A stretch of DNA of 30,736 bases from Clostridia bacterium BRH_c25. GTDB taxonomy: Bacteria > Bacillota_A > Clostridia > Lutisporales > Lutisporaceae. Location: NCBI GenBank assembly GCA_001515955.1, contig LOES01000085.1:1-30736 (forward strand), read 5' to 3'. The position numbers and the translations under genes were made by a program. This document shows, piece after piece, positions 30,038-30,736 of this stretch. Below the pieces are notes generated by a model, which worked only from the letters and a program-made list of their open reading frames with translations, searched no databases and had not been told where the DNA came from. Position 1 is the first letter of the stretch; the number at the start of each line of letters is the position of its first letter.

Positions 30038-30736
30038 CTAATTCAATCCAAGGCCTTTTCTCTTGGATATAATATGTGCTTCGATATTATTTGCTGCCTC
30101 TACAGGGCCATCACCCAGTGCTATCTTCCCTCCAGTCAGTCCTTCCACATCTTCAGTCAGAAGCTTGACTAATCCCGGTGCTCCTGTAACAAAAGGAGTC
30201 GGGGATAAGTGGGTATAAGCACCATAAGCGACTGCAAACACACCGTCAATAGTAGCCTTCTGCTCCATCCACTCCGGTGCGGTAACTGCTATAGGAAGCT
30301 GTGGAATATCCACATCCAGGTGGTCTGCAAGAGCTGTTACCAGCATGGAAATCCTTCCTGTGTCAGTACAGGTTCCAAAGCTGAGTACAGGAGGTATCTT
30401 CAACATGCCGCACACTTCCTTGAGTCCGGCTCCTGCCATGTTGATCGCGTCCAGGTTGCAAAGCCCTGCAACCTCCAGGGCATGGTTCCCGCATCCCCCT
30501 GCTACAACAAGAATATCTCTTTTAATAAGCTCTTTTGTAAGATTGACTGTATTCCAGTCCTGAGGTCCATTTCGCAGGGTCGAGCAATTGGCTAGTGCAA
30601 CAACTCCTTTAATTTTCCCGGCAGCTATCACATCCACCAATGGATCCAGCTTATTGCCAAGGGCACCCAATACCGCCTCAGTGGAAAAGCCTGCTATTGC
30701 TTTTGTCACATGCTTCGGTACCTTTGGGACCACCTT
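30038..30736 (-). CDS. cooS: Anaerobic Ni-Fe carbon monoxide dehydrogenase catalytic subunit, C-terminal part
   Basis: The C-terminal 232 residues of CooS/AcsA; the frame runs off the window end. C-cluster Cys ligands are visible in ALANCSTLRNG, VAGGCGNHALE and LSFGTCTDTGR, and the family ending GDGPVEAANNIEAHI is intact. The enzyme interconverts CO and CO2 with ferredoxin. Whether it is part of a Wood-Ljungdahl cluster or a stand-alone CooS cannot be seen, because the upstream genes are outside. No clear U-run terminator follows; a GTGAAGC/GCTTCGC hairpin lies at 30014-30030. Confidence 0.95.
   Translation of the reverse strand, partial: KVVPKVPKHVTKAIAGFSTEAVLGALGNKLDPLVDVIAAGKIKGVVALANCSTLRNGPQDWNTVNLTKELIKRDILVVAGGCGNHALEVAGLCNLDAINMAGAGLKEVCGMLKIPPVLSFGTCTDTGRISMLVTALADHLDVDIPQLPIAVTAPEWMEQKATIDGVFAVAYGAYTHLSPTPFVTGAPGLVKLLTEDVEGLTGGKIALGDGPVEAANNIEAHIISKRKGLGLN

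Overview
This 30.7 kb window looks like the chromosome of an anaerobic, spore-forming Clostridia-type Firmicute. The supporting signs are AG-rich Shine-Dalgarno sites with many TTG and GTG starts, compact minus-strand operons, an anaerobic Ni-Fe CO dehydrogenase (cooS), a BMP-type nucleoside ABC transporter, and three small genes behind promoters of mother-cell (SigK-like) type. No tRNA, rRNA, CRISPR array, phage or insertion sequence was seen. Both ends cut genes: thiI at the left and cooS at the right.

Left part (1-9.3 kb): thiI and a cysteine desulfurase (minus) diverge from apgM-thrC (plus). The ApgM-like protein beside threonine synthase is of the type proposed to act as homoserine kinase. 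A small two-helix membrane protein then converges on a minus-strand operon. That operon encodes an HMA/DsbD-like/double-cupredoxin fusion, a 43-residue LDCC-motif protein, a response regulator and a histidine kinase, and it looks like a copper-type metal handling unit.

Middle (9.3-12.9 kb): mntP, then a zone of very small genes: an orphan minus-strand gene, two paralogous hydrophobic proteins and a Gly/Tyr repeat protein. Two copies of a structured, about 102-bp non-coding element lie here. They share two hairpins, one with a compensatory base-pair change. A cupin gene and a NapH-like polyferredoxin gene follow, the latter with an FNR/CRP-like palindrome at its promoter.

Nucleoside operon (12.9-23.5 kb, minus): a GntR regulator, BMP lipoprotein, ABC ATPase, two permeases, isochorismatase-like hydrolase, PfkB kinase, nucleoside phosphorylase, BtpA/SgcQ TIM barrel, Fe-alcohol dehydrogenase and a stand-alone TrpA-like protein. 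Most genes overlap or nearly touch. The order suggests uptake of a nucleoside, phosphorolysis, phosphorylation of the sugar, cleavage by a TIM-barrel lyase and reduction of the aldehyde. That is an inferred and possibly undescribed route.

Right part (23.5-30.7 kb): a secreted peptidoglycan-binding protein, a small membrane protein, and an ArsR/CadC regulator with a Cd/Zn-type P-type ATPase. The ATPase reading frame carries an in-frame UGA exactly at the first Cys of the N-terminal CxxC metal-binding motif, followed by a SECIS-like hairpin. This makes it a candidate selenoprotein and the most striking single observation here. After it come an IolW/YdgJ-type dehydrogenase, a VOC protein, another small SigK-type gene interrupted by an in-frame UGA, and the end of cooS.
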